Shown here: positions 46,065 through 58,500 of the stretch, piece after piece
Layout: each line of letters opens with the position of its first letter
How positions within the stretch are numbered: position 1 is the first letter of the stretch
Source: Cercophora sp. LCS_1
Lineage: Eukaryota; Ascomycota; Sordariomycetes; Sordariales; Lasiosphaeriaceae
Reading direction: 5' to 3'
DNA: 64,000 bases
Assembly (NCBI GenBank): GCA_036250225.1
Contig: JAPZLL010000043.1
Location: 186,001-250,000 of the forward strand
The notes under the pieces: generated by a model
The model's input: only the letters and a program-made list of their open reading frames with translations
Database searches by the model: none
Told to the model about the DNA's origin: nothing
Position numbers and translations under genes: made by a program

Positions 46065-47684
46065 ATGGGAGGTCATCGCCGCCGTGCCGCTCTCGCCCAC
46101 CCCCATCGAACCCTGATCGCGACGTTCATCGCCTGGAAATCCCTCCTGCTCGCCATCTCGATCGGGGCGTGCATTGGCGCTGCCTACGACACATCGGGCT
46201 CCCTAGTTGTGCTTGGCGTCGATGCCGACAGTGCCCGTGACAGCAATCGCCATGCCTCCGAGCCTTCGAGCCTGGTCGGCACGTTGCTGACACGCTTTGC
46301 TAGCTGGGACGCAGTCTACTTCGTCAGCGCCGCGCACAGGGGCTACCTCTTTGAGCAGGAGTGGGCCTTTGGCTCTGGGCTGCCCATGACTATCCGGAGC
46401 ATCATCAAAGGTATCTACAAATCCCCATCCCGATGCTCCCGCACTTTTTTCGGGAGTCTCGTGATCTAACGATCTTGACTGCTAACCTCCACCGTTTCTG
46501 CTTCTTCAACGGCAGCCGTTATCCACTTTGGTCTCCTCTCCGATGCCCCACCAGACGGTCAGGCTCTTGAAAGTCTGGTGGGCATCCTCGTGGTCAACAC
46601 AGCCCACCTTTTTTCCGTCATCATCCTCTACCGCCTGGGGCTCCTCCTCTGGCGCCACAAGCCCCAGGGCTCGGTCATCGCGCTGGTGGCGGCTCTCCTG
46701 CACGTTGTGTCCCCAGCGGGCCTATTTCTCTCGGCGCCGTACGCCGAGAGCTCCTGTGCGCTACTTTCTTTCTTAGGCTATCTTCTCTACGCCCACGGCT
46801 GCCTCGCTTCCCCGTCTATCAAGGGTGATGGCTACCGAATCATGGCTGGCCTGGCCTTCGGCCTTGCCACGGCCTTTCGCAGCAATGGCATTCTCAACGG
46901 AATCCCTTTCGCCTGGGAAGTCATTCAGCTCTTTTTGCCGAGACTCGTCAACGCTCTGACGTCAATCGGCCGAGAACGAGACCGAGAAGTTCTTTCGACG
47001 GTGAGCGCCGTGCGACGCTTCTTGGCTCTCATTGTTGGTGGAGTCGCTGTGGCAGCCGGATCGCTTGTCCCTCAGGCGGTGGCCTATCAGCGCTTTTGCG
47101 CTAGCCCACCCAGCTCAGCCGAGGAGACGCCGGTACCTCGGCCGCCGTGGTGCGATGCCCTTGTGCCAAGCATCTACACATATGTGCAGGGGCATTATTG
47201 GTGAGCTTTTTTCTGCGCTGTCATGTCAAGCTGAGGTATCCCTGGCTAACCGCGGGCTAGGGACAACGGTTTCCTCCGGTACTGGACCTTGTCCAACGTG
47301 CCGCTTTTCCTGCTTGCTGCGCCCATGCTGGCTGTCATGGCCAAGTCCGGGGTGCACTATCTAGTCTCCGCTCGGACAGAGACGGCGCCCCGCCGGCTCA
47401 AGGAGACGGACGGAAAGCCACCCAACGGAGGACCGGAGCCAGGTCGACTCGTGGAGCTGGTTCGTGGCGCCGCAGCAGCGCAGTTCTTGCTGGCGGTCAT
47501 GGTACTCGCAAATTCGCATGTCCAGATCATCACGCGCATTTCCTCAGGATATCCCCTGTGGCACTTTTGGCTTGCCGACAAGTTTGTAAGCGGCGATCCC
47601 TGGGGTAAGCGCGCAGTGATGTTCATGATCATGTACGCCTCCATCCAAGGCGTGCTGTTCACATCATTTCTGCCACCGGCCTGA
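46065..47684 (+). CDS. GPI18: GPI mannosyltransferase 2 (PIG-V/GPI18)
   Basis: Three exons, 46065-46410, 46516-47200 and 47261-47684, give 484 residues, with a CTAAC branch site in the second intron. The protein has at least seven hydrophobic segments (for example IATFIAWKSLLLAISIGACI, LFLLAAPMLAVMAKSGV, VMFMIMYASIQGVLF). The lumenal motif FASWDAVYFVSAAHRGY is the PIG-V signature with the functional W-D pair, and PAGLFLSAPYAES, AFRSNGIL and VPQAVAYQRFC are further family blocks. The enzyme adds the second mannose to the glycosylphosphatidylinositol core in the ER, using dolichol-phosphate mannose. The ATG at 46065 is the first in frame. The gene is essential in yeasts and supplies anchors for cell-wall proteins. 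Confidence 0.94.
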
Positions 47685-47898
47685 CCACTCTATAACAACA
47701 ATATTACGATTAATACCATGCTATGATACCTAAACCATGCGCCCACCGAATGCTTTTGACCGCCTTGTAATGCCAAGTGCTGTAAACCAAGGGTATCTAT
47801 CATGCAATCCCGCGACTCCAGTCATGATTACCTCAAACCTCGTCGCCCTCTTCTTTCACCGTCACCAGCACCACCACGATCGCGTCAGCACAATCGCA

Positions 47899-48693
47899 TC
47901 AGCAAACCTCCCTCATCTCCCCCAAATTCGTCTGCAAAGCCCACCCCGCCCTCACCAACCAAAACACCACAAACGCAGGCGTCTGCACCAACCCCAGCAG
48001 TCCCCCCAGCACAAGCTTGAAAACCTGCGGCGTCCACGTAGCATCAAACTCCCAATCCCCGCCACTCCTCCGTCCGAGCCGCATCAAACAGCCCACACAG
48101 GGACCCCAAAAAACCGCAAAACAAACGACCGCCACCAGAAACGCCCTCAAAACCTGACTAGCCAGAAACTTAACCCAGTGTCCCAGCCCTTTTTCCTCTT
48201 TTGCCTCTCTCCGGTCCAAAAACATAAACCAGCGCAACGCTCGCGTCGTGGGCTGGGGAACAAACCCCAAAGGCGCAACGCTCCCCTTCGACAAGTCTCT
48301 GTTGACGAGAACAAGCTCGACGAGCCACGTGATTATGGACTGGAGGATGATGGTCACCGCCGCGTCCCCCGCTAGCGTGTTGGGGAGTTGGAAGAGGCGG
48401 ACGGGCGGTGGGGAGGTGGTGTACATCGCGTAGGCTATTGCCAGGTTTATTCCGCCGGACAAGATCATAGCGCCGAGACCGTCGAGGACGAAGATGTAGA
48501 GAATTTGATGGGGTGTCAGGCGAGGGGTTGGACGAAGGAGGTGGGTCGTCGGGATTGAGGAGGGGTCCGGAGGGGGGGCGATGGTTTCGGTGTCGGAGGC
48601 GGGGGTGGAGTCGGGATCCGGACCGGGACCGGGACCGGGACCGGGAAGGATCGGGGCGGTGGGTTTGAAGAAAGGGTTGCGGGACCAGCGCAT
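47899..48693 (-). CDS. Fungal four-helix membrane protein (probably DUF2456)
   Basis: Single exon of 264 residues. After a Pro/Gly-rich N-terminus containing a PGPGPGPGP stretch (encoded by tandem CCGGGA repeats at 48614-48640), four hydrophobic segments follow: ILYIFVLDGLGAMILSGGIN, DAAVTIILQSIITWLVELVL, AFLVAVVCFAVFWGPCVGC and LVLGGLLGLVQTPAFVVFWL. The blocks LPNTLAGDAAVT and LVNRDLS, and the RWFMFLDRRE loop, match my memory of the fungal DUF2456 family. No function is known. The gene is convergent with GPI18, with 214 bp between stops. Confidence 0.75.
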   Translation of the reverse strand: MRWSRNPFFKPTAPILPGPGPGPGPDPDSTPASDTETIAPPPDPSSIPTTHLLRPTPRLTPHQILYIFVLDGLGAMILSGGINLAIAYAMYTTSPPPVRLFQLPNTLAGDAAVTIILQSIITWLVELVLVNRDLSKGSVAPLGFVPQPTTRALRWFMFLDRREAKEEKGLGHWVKFLASQVLRAFLVAVVCFAVFWGPCVGCLMRLGRRSGGDWEFDATWTPQVFKLVLGGLLGLVQTPAFVVFWLVRAGWALQTNLGEMREVC

Positions 48694-49751
48694 TTTGGGC
48701 CGTTGGCGGTTGCAGCTGCGGTTGCGGTTGCGGTTGCGGAATGGGTGGGTTTGCGGGGTGTAAGTTTATGAGATGGCCTGGGGGGGATTTTAGATGGGAT
48801 GGGTTGATATTACGGGCGGTGGTTTTTGCATTTCTGGCGGTGTGTAATCCTGACGATGATTATTTCTTTACTCGAAAATACCAAAGGGGCGAAAGAGGAG
48901 GATTGGGAAAGAAGAAGAATTTTTTCGCCATGCTCAACAAAGACAAGTTCTCGCTGCTGTGTCAGGGGCTGATTAATCTGCCCTGCTGGCAGCGACTGGC
49001 GAGGCGAGTGAAATGAGACCGTCACACCGTTTGTCCACCCGGACCTTCCGCCTGGGGCTCGAGCCGAGTCCTGCCCCTACCGAGCGTACCCTTGGCATTG
49101 TAGTAGCGTCATCCCATGCTCGCCCTTGTGTAGGGTTCGGTGGACGACGAGCACGCAGTTGCCACAAACAGGATGGCTTGAACGACCGCGTGTGTGATAC
49201 ACAGGTGACGTGGTTTGTGGTCAAGTGCAACCAACAGCCGGATCGGATGTTATCAGGAGGGAGAGCCAGATGCATGCAGGGTCCCCGCAGCGCCGCACCC
49301 TTGTTCCCTTCGATGTGGGGCAGATTGCCACCATCCATCCGATCGTCTGGGCTGCATGAACAAAAAATATTCCTGGTTTATTTACTTTCCAGGGGTATTG
49401 ATGATTTTGAGGATTTGCGATGAGAGGCGAGCTTGGCAAGAACGACGCATCGCGAAGTCGAAAGGACATCTCTGCCACGCACAGCTGACTCTACAATTCT
49501 TTCTGGATCTTGCCCTTCCAAGACGGCATTTACCATCCACTTCGATTCCCAAGTTACAAGTCACCCCAGAACAAAAGCATGCATAGATACATCATGATGT
49601 ATTCGTAATCATCTACAAGTGAGAAAGGATAATACAGTGAAGAATCAGAATATTGAATGTACAAAAGCAGAGAGAACCACCAAGTGGGAGTCATCTCTCC
49701 TTATTGTAGTCCTGGCAAGCCGAGACACAGAATGGATGTTTCCTACACTCC
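48694..49751. other. Intergenic, 1.06 kb
   Basis: This is the promoter of the membrane-protein gene and the 3' flank of the AA9 gene. Near 48705-48745 there is a short GGTTGC/GGTTGCG tandem repeat. Nothing else is supported. Confidence 0.5.
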
Positions 49752-50840
49752 TTAGTTCGAGGCCAGCTGGCGGGCGTGGACGCGACGAGGGCCCTTGGGG
49801 CGGGCAGGACCGCGGACGGTGGTCGTGGGGACGGCAGCGGCAGTGGCTGCGGCAGCAGTGTTTGCAGCAGCAGTGCACCGGTCAACAGTGACGGTGACGA
49901 TCCTCTCGGTGGGCTGAACAACAACGGCCGCCGAAGTGGTAGGGACGACAAGAGCCTGGCTGGTCGTGGTAGGGATAACGGCCTGAGCAGTAGTCGTCGG
50001 CTGGACAGCAGCCTGCGAAGTGGTGGTGGGCTGGACGGGAGCAGCGGTGGCAGAGGCAACAATAGCAGAGGTACCTTGGGCAACGGCCTTGGCGCCAGCG
50101 ATCAAGGCCGGACCGGGGATGGGGTACGAAGCCAAGCTGGTGTAGATGTTGAAGAGAATGCCGGCATCATTGGGCGTGTACAGCGCAGTGCCCTTGACAC
50201 CCTGGGGACGAACGGTGCCGGAGCCGGTAACTTGAAGGTTGAAGCACTGCGGGTAGTTCTGCGCCCCATTCAGTTGGCCCGCGCTATGGAGGGCAATAAC
50301 CTCATGTCGAAGGACGTAGTTGCCAGGTGCGATGTTGGCGGGGATCTCCACCAGCCAGCTGTTGTTGTTGGCGATGAGGGTGTCCGAGGCCCACTGGCCG
50401 GGGGCCTGGGCGCCGTTGATGAGACCGGCCTCAGAGATCTTGAAGAACTCGAGGGAGGTCTTGTCAACAGTCTCGCAGCCCGCAGTGCCGCAAGAAGCAA
50501 GGTAGTCGATAACGGGACCCTTATGAGACTCCGGCCAGGTATCCCACTTGAGCATGATGCGGTCACCGGCGGCAACGACGGCGTGAGCCTTGGCGTTGGT
50601 TGCCGAACGGTGGCAGATGATGTCGGCCGAGGCGAAGGACTCGGGGCCAACAAAGCCGTTATCCGTGTTGGCGGCGGTCCACCCTGCTACAGCAGGAGGG
50701 TTCTGCATGTAGGGGAAGATGTTGGGGAGGAAACCGCTGAAGGACTGGCCGTTGATGACGATGTTGGTGACATGGCCGTGAGCAGCGACAGTTGCGGCGC
50801 CTGCGAGCGCAGTGAGGAGGGTGAAGGTTGAGGAAGGCAT
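49752..50840 (-). CDS. AA9 lytic polysaccharide monooxygenase
   Basis: Single exon of 362 residues. A signal peptide (residues 1-20, ending TVAA) leaves His21 at the mature N-terminus (HGHVTN), the first ligand of the copper histidine brace. The second brace histidine is in AKAHAVVAAGD, and the axial Tyr lies in QNYPQCFNLQVTG. The PANIAPGNYVLRHEVIALH block and two disulphide pairs are typical of the former GH61 family. These copper enzymes oxidatively cleave cellulose or associated hemicellulose outside the cell. There is no CBM1. Instead the last ~110 residues are a Thr/Val/Ala/Pro-rich tail with repeats of the PTTTSQA type, ending in a basic stretch. A GGCTAG (like the XlnR/XYR1 core) lies about 65 bp upstream. 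Confidence 0.95.
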   Translation of the reverse strand: MPSSTFTLLTALAGAATVAAHGHVTNIVINGQSFSGFLPNIFPYMQNPPAVAGWTAANTDNGFVGPESFASADIICHRSATNAKAHAVVAAGDRIMLKWDTWPESHKGPVIDYLASCGTAGCETVDKTSLEFFKISEAGLINGAQAPGQWASDTLIANNNSWLVEIPANIAPGNYVLRHEVIALHSAGQLNGAQNYPQCFNLQVTGSGTVRPQGVKGTALYTPNDAGILFNIYTSLASYPIPGPALIAGAKAVAQGTSAIVASATAAPVQPTTTSQAAVQPTTTAQAVIPTTTSQALVVPTTSAAVVVQPTERIVTVTVDRCTAAANTAAAATAAAVPTTTVRGPARPKGPRRVHARQLASN

Positions 50841-52513
50841 GTTGGACTTTTGTTTTGGATGGTGATCAACTTGGAGACTAGGTAAGTCGAGAATCGAGTG
50901 CCGGCTAGCGGAATGAATGGACTGTCAAGTATAGACTAGAAAGAAAGGACGAAGAGGGTCTTCAGTCAATGAAGTGAGCGTGTACAGAATTAAGGAAGTA
51001 ACAAGAAGAGAGTGTGCACCAAAAGCCTGGTGAAGGGAGGGGAGAAGATTGTCATGATGTTGGGTTCAGACTCTCTATATGTGTGCACTTGAAGCCTGTG
51101 GAGGTCCGGTTCCCTGCAATAACCCCCCTTGCATGATATTTCCGCCGTTCTGGATCTCGACATCTGCAGCCAAGCTCGAGGCGGTGGAAGGCCCATGGGG
51201 TCAGGAGAGGGGCGTCAATGTCCAGGGCCCTGGACTGTGGTATCGCGACGTTTCAGTGGGGGGAGCCGCACGGAGATAAATCCAACTCTGGGAAGGGCAG
51301 ATGACGCGGTGCGTCTATTCTTGGCTTGCTGCAGACCAAATGGAAGCGAGACGCGGCGCCGTTGAAGACGAACGGGTGGAATCAGAAGGTTTACCCTGCG
51401 AGGAACTCCAAGCGAGGGCGGCCATGTCCCAAACCATGCTGGCGGTGGTCTTGGTGTGACGGGAGAGCGCCGCCAAGGCCCATGATCGTTCCAGGATTTG
51501 ATGGCAGGATGGCATCACTGACCTGGACCATCCGATGTATGGTGGGCATGGCGGGTCCTGCCAGCCCTACCTGAAACGCTGTGGAGGTTGAAGGCGCCGA
51601 GGTGGCCACCACCTAGAGAATGGAACTCGCCCTCAACATGCACTACCGATGTCTTCAGCAATGCTTGAGAAAAGAAGTCAGACACTTTCAGCTATAGAGC
51701 CAAGATTCGACATGTTTGTCACTCCTTGCACCCTTTTCTGGAAATTCCACGAGGATTGCCAGCGGTTTGTTTCTTTCGATGGTCCATTTTTTGTCAGGGA
51801 GTTGGCGGCTCTTCGGGCCGCTTCAGCATCGGGGGGTTTGATGCAACCCGGCAATCTCGAATGGCGCGACAAGCAGGAGTGGAGCGACGGAAATTCTTAA
51901 CCAGCGAGGCTAGTGAGCATCGTAGCTGTGGGGGCCGTTGCCAGGAGAACTTGTGTATATCAAAAAGTGAAAGGTCGTGAATCAACGAGCTTGGGTTTGA
52001 TGCCCCTCGGAAGTTTTCACACTCGCTACCAGATGTATCGTGTCAATGACGTCCCCATGCGACAGCGGGCAGGTGCCGCCGCGCGGGAGGTGCCAAACGA
52101 GCGCATTGGCGGCTCAGGGTCATGCACACAAATGGGTCCAAACTAAACGGCACACAAAAAAAATCGAAGGGGTGCATGTATTCACCCATTGAAAAGGAGT
52201 AAATCCAAGATCCCATGGGATGCATCACTCGATATTCGGATGCCTGAACCACTATAAAGGGCATTGGTATTTCCTATCAATGCCCGTCCAAGCCACTTGA
52301 AGTGACATCAACTGCATTTGATGTGCCGATTTTTTCTTCATCAACCCGTCTGGATGCCGCCTTGTATTATGGAAATGTCTTTTGTTACTACGACTACGAG
52401 ATGCCCCTCGTGTATTTAGATGACGTCCTCGCTTCACAACGCAGGACAAATCTATGCACGATATTCAGAAATCCAACAAAACCGAACCGTTGACGGGGCG
52501 GTTGAGGTGTGCT
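50841..52513. other. Intergenic, 1.7 kb
   Basis: This is the promoter of the AA9 gene and the 3' flank of the YTH gene. A GTGGGG at about 51256, fitting the CreA SYGGRG core, and a GGCTAG at 50903-50908 are the only motif-level signals. Small ORFs at 51.1-52.2 kb look random. Confidence 0.45.
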
Positions 52514-54680
52514 TTACCATCTCCGATCCATGTCGTCGTCCTCACGCTTGATGGGACGATCGAAATCGGCGTCTCTTCCACGCCCGCCACCGCCGCCTGA
52601 ATCATCACGGCGGTGGAGACCAGGCTCCCTGGTGACGCCAGCAATGGCGTACATCTCCTCGATGAGCCTCCGGCCGGCTTCTTCTTCAATCTCTTGACCA
52701 TCTTTACCGACCAGGACCGGGCTGTTCTCATTGAACGGGTTCTTGATATGACCGATGCGATAGAAGTCCACCGACACTTTGCTCAGCCACTGGACGCGAA
52801 AGGGATCCGAGACATCCCAGGTGATGTTGTTCAGCCAGTGGGGCTTCTCTATGGTGGGCGAAGGGGGCGATTGCATTCTTGCAAAGCCCTGGAAGGCTTT
52901 GCTTTGGTTGATCGAGAATATCAGGATGACGTTCCTGCAAGTATCAAAGGCCTGTGTAAACGTCCTAACGTTGTGGACTTGGGTTGCCCAGATCCCCTGA
53001 TCCAGTCGAGTTAGGGAAGCGTTCCGAGAACAAAAGTAAGTGGAGTCGGGTGAGGACGGAACCTACATTTCTCATGCAGTCAAAGACATTCTGTTCGTTG
53101 AACGACTTGACTATGAAGAAGCGGGTGTCTAGCTTTCTGTTAACCCTATTCACCACGAAATAATATTGGGCGGACATGTTTGAGTAGGTCAGTTGGTCAA
53201 CAGAAGGACTCAAGCGCGTGGGAAGGAAAAACAAAAACTGACCGCCCTTTTTGCCCATATCAATCTCGATGGGTCGTTCATGCCCGGCGGGCTGGCCGTA
53301 AAGAAAGTCTTCCCTGTGAGTGTATCTGCCGTGGTCGCGGTCATCATATCTAGAGTGACGATGGGTGCGATGCGGGGAATACTCGCGGGGACGAGGAGGC
53401 GGGCTCTGGCGGTGACGGCGGCTCGGTGTGAACTGGGTAGAATGCCGAGAGGGCGAAGTGTTCCTGCTAGAAGACCGATGGGAATGGTGATTCTGATATC
53501 TATGGTCTTGGTGGGATGTCGGGCGAGAAACCGGATGCTCAGCTCGGTCTCTGTAAGCTCTGTCATCTGCAAGTCTAGCACCAGATTCCATATCGGAGCG
53601 ATCTTCACCACGGATATCTCGCGTCAATATTGTCTGGCGTTCTTGCGACTCTGGCACAGCTTCTGCTACTGTTCGGACGGCTGGGGTGGCGCTATTTGGG
53701 GTTGTTGGGGTGGTAACAGTGGCAGTACCGGCACCGACACCGACACCGACACCAGCCTTGGTCCCGATGGCCGATCTGCGGAGGTCCATCTCACGTTCCT
53801 TTTCTCTCAGTTTGTTTTCTTCGGCTTCGATTCTCGCTTTTTTCTCCTCCAGCTCGAGTTTCTGTCGATGGACAGCCAGCTTTTCCTTCCTGAAAGGAAT
53901 GTCAAAGTAGCCCGTGATATTCAGCCAGTCCCGCAGATCAGTGTCGTCCTCCATAAGACGAGAAAGAGATTCAGTAGTAGGCCTGTTGGAATTGGTGCTC
54001 GCACTTGCGATCCCCTTGATGTTGTAGTTGCCTTTGGGGCTCAGTACGGCTCCCTCTTGAGTTTGAGCAGTATTGCGTGTTCCTGAATCTGGCATCCTGA
54101 AATCGGGCCCGCTCCTCTTGTTGATAGAGTGGTGTTGGGGGTGACGAGGCGCCGTAGGAGGAGTATGTACTGCGACGCGATTCTCAGCTCCTGCAAGGGG
54201 AGAACTCCTGATTTCCCCTGGCTCGCAGGGTGATGCGGCGCTGCGACCAGACAGCCCTTGTTGTCTGGACACCTGTATCAGCCCTTTCGGAGTCTGGTAT
54301 TTGGTTGGGGAGGCAAGAGGGGGCATGGTGCCGCCGTGAGGGGAGACATTATTTCCGGTATTGGCTGACTTGGCTTGTATACTGTTGTCGTTGATGCTTT
54401 TGGAGACAGTGTTTGATGTGGATGCCGAGTAGTTGCTAATCAAGGCTTCGATGTCCTGATCGTTTGCCGAAATCGACCCTTGTGGCCCCGGATGGGAATG
54501 GACAGCCCTGAGAGGAATACCATTTCCGTGCGGGTTAGGTGCCCGCGCACTGCTGGCGTTATCACCGACCGCCGGGTATTTGTATTGATTCGAACTCTGG
54601 CCACGGCCACGAAGTAGCTTCTCTTTGAGCTCGGCGGCGCGTGCATCAAGGCCAAGCTTACTATTCTGAGGCGTCGTCAT
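52514..54680 (-). CDS. YTH-domain RNA-binding protein (predicted m6A reader)
   Basis: Preferred model: exons 54680-53243, 53128-53067 and 52996-52514, giving 660 residues. The C-terminal third is a YTH domain (about residues 480-615): DTRFFIVKSFNEQNVFDCMR, GIWATQVHNVRTF, NVILIFSINQSKAFQGFARM, PFRVQWLSKVSVDFYRIGHI, KNPFNENSPVLVGKDGQEI. Trp503 in IWATQ and Trp554/Trp560 in KPHWLNNITW are placed to form the aromatic cage that grips N6-methyladenosine. The N-terminal 480 residues are disordered: Ser/Pro/Asn-rich, then a charged coil (EEKKARIEAEENKLREKERE), then a Ser/His/Arg-rich stretch like splicing-associated proteins. The 114-nt intron 53242-53129 is stop-free and a multiple of three; without removing it, 38 extra residues interrupt the start of the domain. 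Methyl-RNA reading is family knowledge, not shown here. Confidence 0.9.
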
Positions 54681-55534
54681 CTGAGCTAGGTACTGCTTGA
54701 CTAGACGAAAGAAACCCCCGTTGTGCTAGTAATGGTCGAGTTTCAAACCCCGGTTGCGGTGCAGATTTGAGTCTGATGGTTAGGTTGGTTGAGACTTTCA
54801 AGTTGCGAGCGCCGCAAATACAGGGATTGCGACCGCGATCGAGAAGGGAGCAGCCACGTCGCCCTAATATGTACCGGGCAACGGTGGTACCGGCGAGTGA
54901 CTCGTTGCCGCCTTTATTTCTGACTGTTCACACCGGCAAGCCAAAGGAGGTGAGACGCGTTCTTTAGGCAAGTGTTGGTTCTTTTGACGTCGATAACCGC
55001 TCAACTGTTGCGGGCCACCAAGGCTTTTTTTTGACTTGATTATGATGGTTTTGGTGGCCCCGCTGCACGAAAGCTAGATGTGGGAAGAAACAACAAATTT
55101 TGGGGGGCTATTGCCAGTCTGTTGTTCAGATGGAAGTCCACGTTCAAAGTCTGCCTCAGGCTCGCCGCTGAAGAAGTTCTCTGCAAGACCCATCGGGACG
55201 GGCTCGGGACCCACTTGCACCAATGGCTGGTCCGAGGTGGGCTACAGAAAAAACAGGTTTACCATGCCCATCGGAGCGTGTTTTTTGTACTCAACAAGAT
55301 CCCGGAGATTTTCACTGATGCGGAATGATTCTCAAGTGTAGAAAGGACCTCATAGACTCGGAAAGTTGCATCTCTGAACCAAACTAGGTGTCACATTGCT
55401 CGGTGGACGCCTTTTCTGTTTGTGCCTGGTATGAATCCAATCAGGGTGTTTCGTCATTTAGACAGACGACAAGGAGATCCATGAACACAAACGCCATCAT
55501 CCAAAACACCTGATCGAGAAAAAGTGTCATCAGA
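54681..55534. other. Intergenic, 854 bp
   Basis: This is the promoter of the YTH gene and the 3' flank of the GH2 gene. Nothing further is supported; the ORFs on the plus strand are short and featureless. Confidence 0.5.
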
Positions 55535-58500
55535 TCAATCCAACAAAATCTCGACCTCCATTTCCTTGTGTGCGTCCAGTGAATACTTGGGCAACGTCTC
55601 AGGCCCACAACTCCCCGTCCCCAAACCATGGTGGTACCAATCCAAATGAACAACCGCATCTTCTCTGGCTTTCTTCTTGAGCTCGAATGGGTGCTGCGCG
55701 TCATCGATATCTTTATCCGAATACCTCCTCGCCTGGAAACTCGCTCCCTCAAAATCGCCCCACCTCGCTCTGAGCAACCTCTCGCCATTCTTTTCACCGA
55801 GAAACTCGACCCATCGGACATCTGTCCGGTTCCCTCCGTCCTGAGGGAATTCATAATCTGTCCATAGATCGTCTAGCTTTGCTTTCCACTTGCCTACGTC
55901 CTGGCTGAGTTTCTTGTCGCGATAGCTCTCGCCCGGTCCGCGGCCGAACCATGTCACTGTTTTGCACCCCTCGATGGCTGTAACTAGCCCGAACCGGCCC
56001 CATGCTCTCGGCAGGTTGTTTCCGGCTGGCTTTGCGTAGACGTTGATGCCGACGGTGCCGTTTCGGAAGCGGTATGTCGTTGTTGTTTCGAGCGACCAGT
56101 TCAGCACCGGTGGAGCGATTCGCCCGTGGACAACGACTTCGATACCGCCCTCTTTTTCTGACCAGGATACTTTGACCGGGTGGTCTTTGGCCTGGTGGAG
56201 ACGGCGGTCGATCCAGTTGCGACCGAAGTCGCAGCCGCGGTCATTATCTGTGCGCGGCCTGTAGAGACTGAAGCGGAGTGGCTCGGTGAAAACGTTGGTC
56301 GGTGAGGAAGCCGGGTGAACCCAGCTGCGGAGGGCTCCAATGGCGAGATCGAATTCCCATTGTGGGCCGGACTGGGACTGAATTGACAAGAGCGTGGGCT
56401 TGACGAGGGAAGCTGTGACCGGGACCGACAAGATATGTTGTTGGATTCTGGAAAGACTTGTTGGAGGCGCAAGCTGAAGCTGCCCTGTGCCTACAACGTG
56501 GCCGGCCGGCGCCCAGTTTGTTTCGTGAGCGAGGGTGAATTCAAGGTTGAGGTGGGAGTCTGGGGGGTAGCTGCCTGGAAGACTGGTAATTTTGAGGAGA
56601 CCTTCCGTGTGTGGTTTGATGCCTACGCGATGTTAGTCGCCGGAATATGACGTCGCTTCGCAACTCACCTTTGGGGATATCGACTTCACCACCCAACAAT
56701 GCAGATGCAGACTCGCTAACGAAAGACCATCGGCACTTCAAATGATCAAGAGTGATGAAGTCATATCGGTTGACAATTCGCACTCTGTTGCCATCTTCAA
56801 TACCGAGGGTCTGAACTGGTTCGACAGCCTTCTTATACTCGATCAGCCCTGGGGTCGGGTCATGGGTCGAGAAACAGAGGCCGTCGAGTACAAAGTTGTA
56901 GTCGTTGGGGTCGTCGCCAAAATCACCGCCATAACCGAAGTATTCCTCTCCGTCTTGGTTCTTGGTCCGCAGGCCATGGTTGGCCCATTCCCACACAAAG
57001 CCACCCATGAGACGAGGGTATTTGTAAAAGAGGTCAATGTACTCCTTGATGGCCCCCGGTCCGTTACCCATGGCATGCACATACTCGCATAGTACCACCG
57101 GTTTGTCCCATTGGCGCTCCTTGGCATATCCCTCCATGCTGCCAGTGGAATGGTACATCCTGCTGATGATATCCGCTGATTGGGCGTTCCAATCGCCCTC
57201 ATAGTGCACCAACCGACTCTTGTCCACACTCTTGATGAACTGGTACATCGCCGCATGGTTTCTCCCATAGCCCGACTCATTGCCCAATGACCACAAGATA
57301 ATGCTTGGCCTGTTGAAATCGCGCATAACCATCTGCCGAGCACGATCGACATAGGCCTCCTGCCAGTCGGGGTTGTCGGACGCATACTTGAGACCGTCAC
57401 CCCCAGCAACAAAAAGGCCGTGACACTCTAGGTCGGACTCATCAAGAATCCAAAGCCCTAGTTCATCAGCAAGCTCATAGAGGCGAGGGTCGTTGATGTA
57501 GTGTGAGGTTCGGATCGCGTTGATGTTGTGACGCTTCATGAGCAAGAGATCGCGTCTCAAAAACTCGTAAGGGACAGCCCGACCCGAGTCCGGATGGTGC
57601 TCGTGTCTGTTGACACCCCTGAGCTTCACAGGCTTCCCATTGATACACCAGACGCCATCAATGAGTTCTGTGCGGCGAAAGCCTACTCGTTCTGCCAAAG
57701 CGGAGTCTGGGGTCTCTAGAAGAAGGCTGTACAGGTAAGGGGTTTCGGCAGTCCATTTCTGGGGTTTCGAAACGGGTATCTCAAAGACGAGTGACTCTTT
57801 CTCAGATAGTTTTGCCTTGGCAATCGTATTGCCTTCTGCGTCCCGTAACTGGAGTCTGACAGCAGTGGGAGCATTCAATTTGACCTCGACACGCAAGGTG
57901 GCATCCCGGTACTCGTCGTCGAGGATAGTGTGAATGTGAACATTCTCGATGTGGGCCTTGGGGAATTTGTGAAGCCACACGTCGCGAAATATGCCACTCA
58001 ACCACCATTGATCCTGTATTGAGTCAGTCCTGGGGTTTGGACAGCACGAGTGAAGCAAACCTGGTCCTCGATGTAGCTGCCATCGCACCTCTGGTAGACC
58101 TCGACATAAAGAACGTTGGGGGTTCCAAAGCGGATATAGTTGGTCACATCAAACTCGCTGGGGTTTCTCGAGCCCTGTGAGTACCCGACTTCGTGGTCAT
58201 TGAGCCAGACGGTAAACGCCGAGTCAACACCCTCGAAGCGCAATCTGAGCTGGTGCTCTTTGTCTTGCTCGTCGAGAGAGAATCTGGTCACGTAACGACC
58301 GCACTCGTTGTCGTCAATGGGGACATGGGGTGGGTCAACGGGGACTGTTCCATCAGCCAAGTCCGGTGTGGTATCATCAGTGAGGAGACAGGTTCACTAA
58401 CACGGGAAGTTGAGGTTAGTATACTGTGGGCCCTTTCCGTAGCCTTGGCACTGCCACATGCCAGGCACTTGTATCCAATCCCATTCTGGGTCTTTCTCAA

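Noticed and set aside
49776..50831. A 351-codon ORF on plus, antisense to nearly the whole AA9 gene.
   Set aside because: It is Gly/Asp/Arg/Ser-rich with no domain and mirrors the codon pattern of the AA9 gene, whose signal peptide, copper ligands and family blocks are clear.
53193..54086. A 297-codon ORF on plus inside the YTH gene.
   Set aside because: It is the antisense shadow of the disordered Ser/Arg/His-rich region and shows no family pattern.
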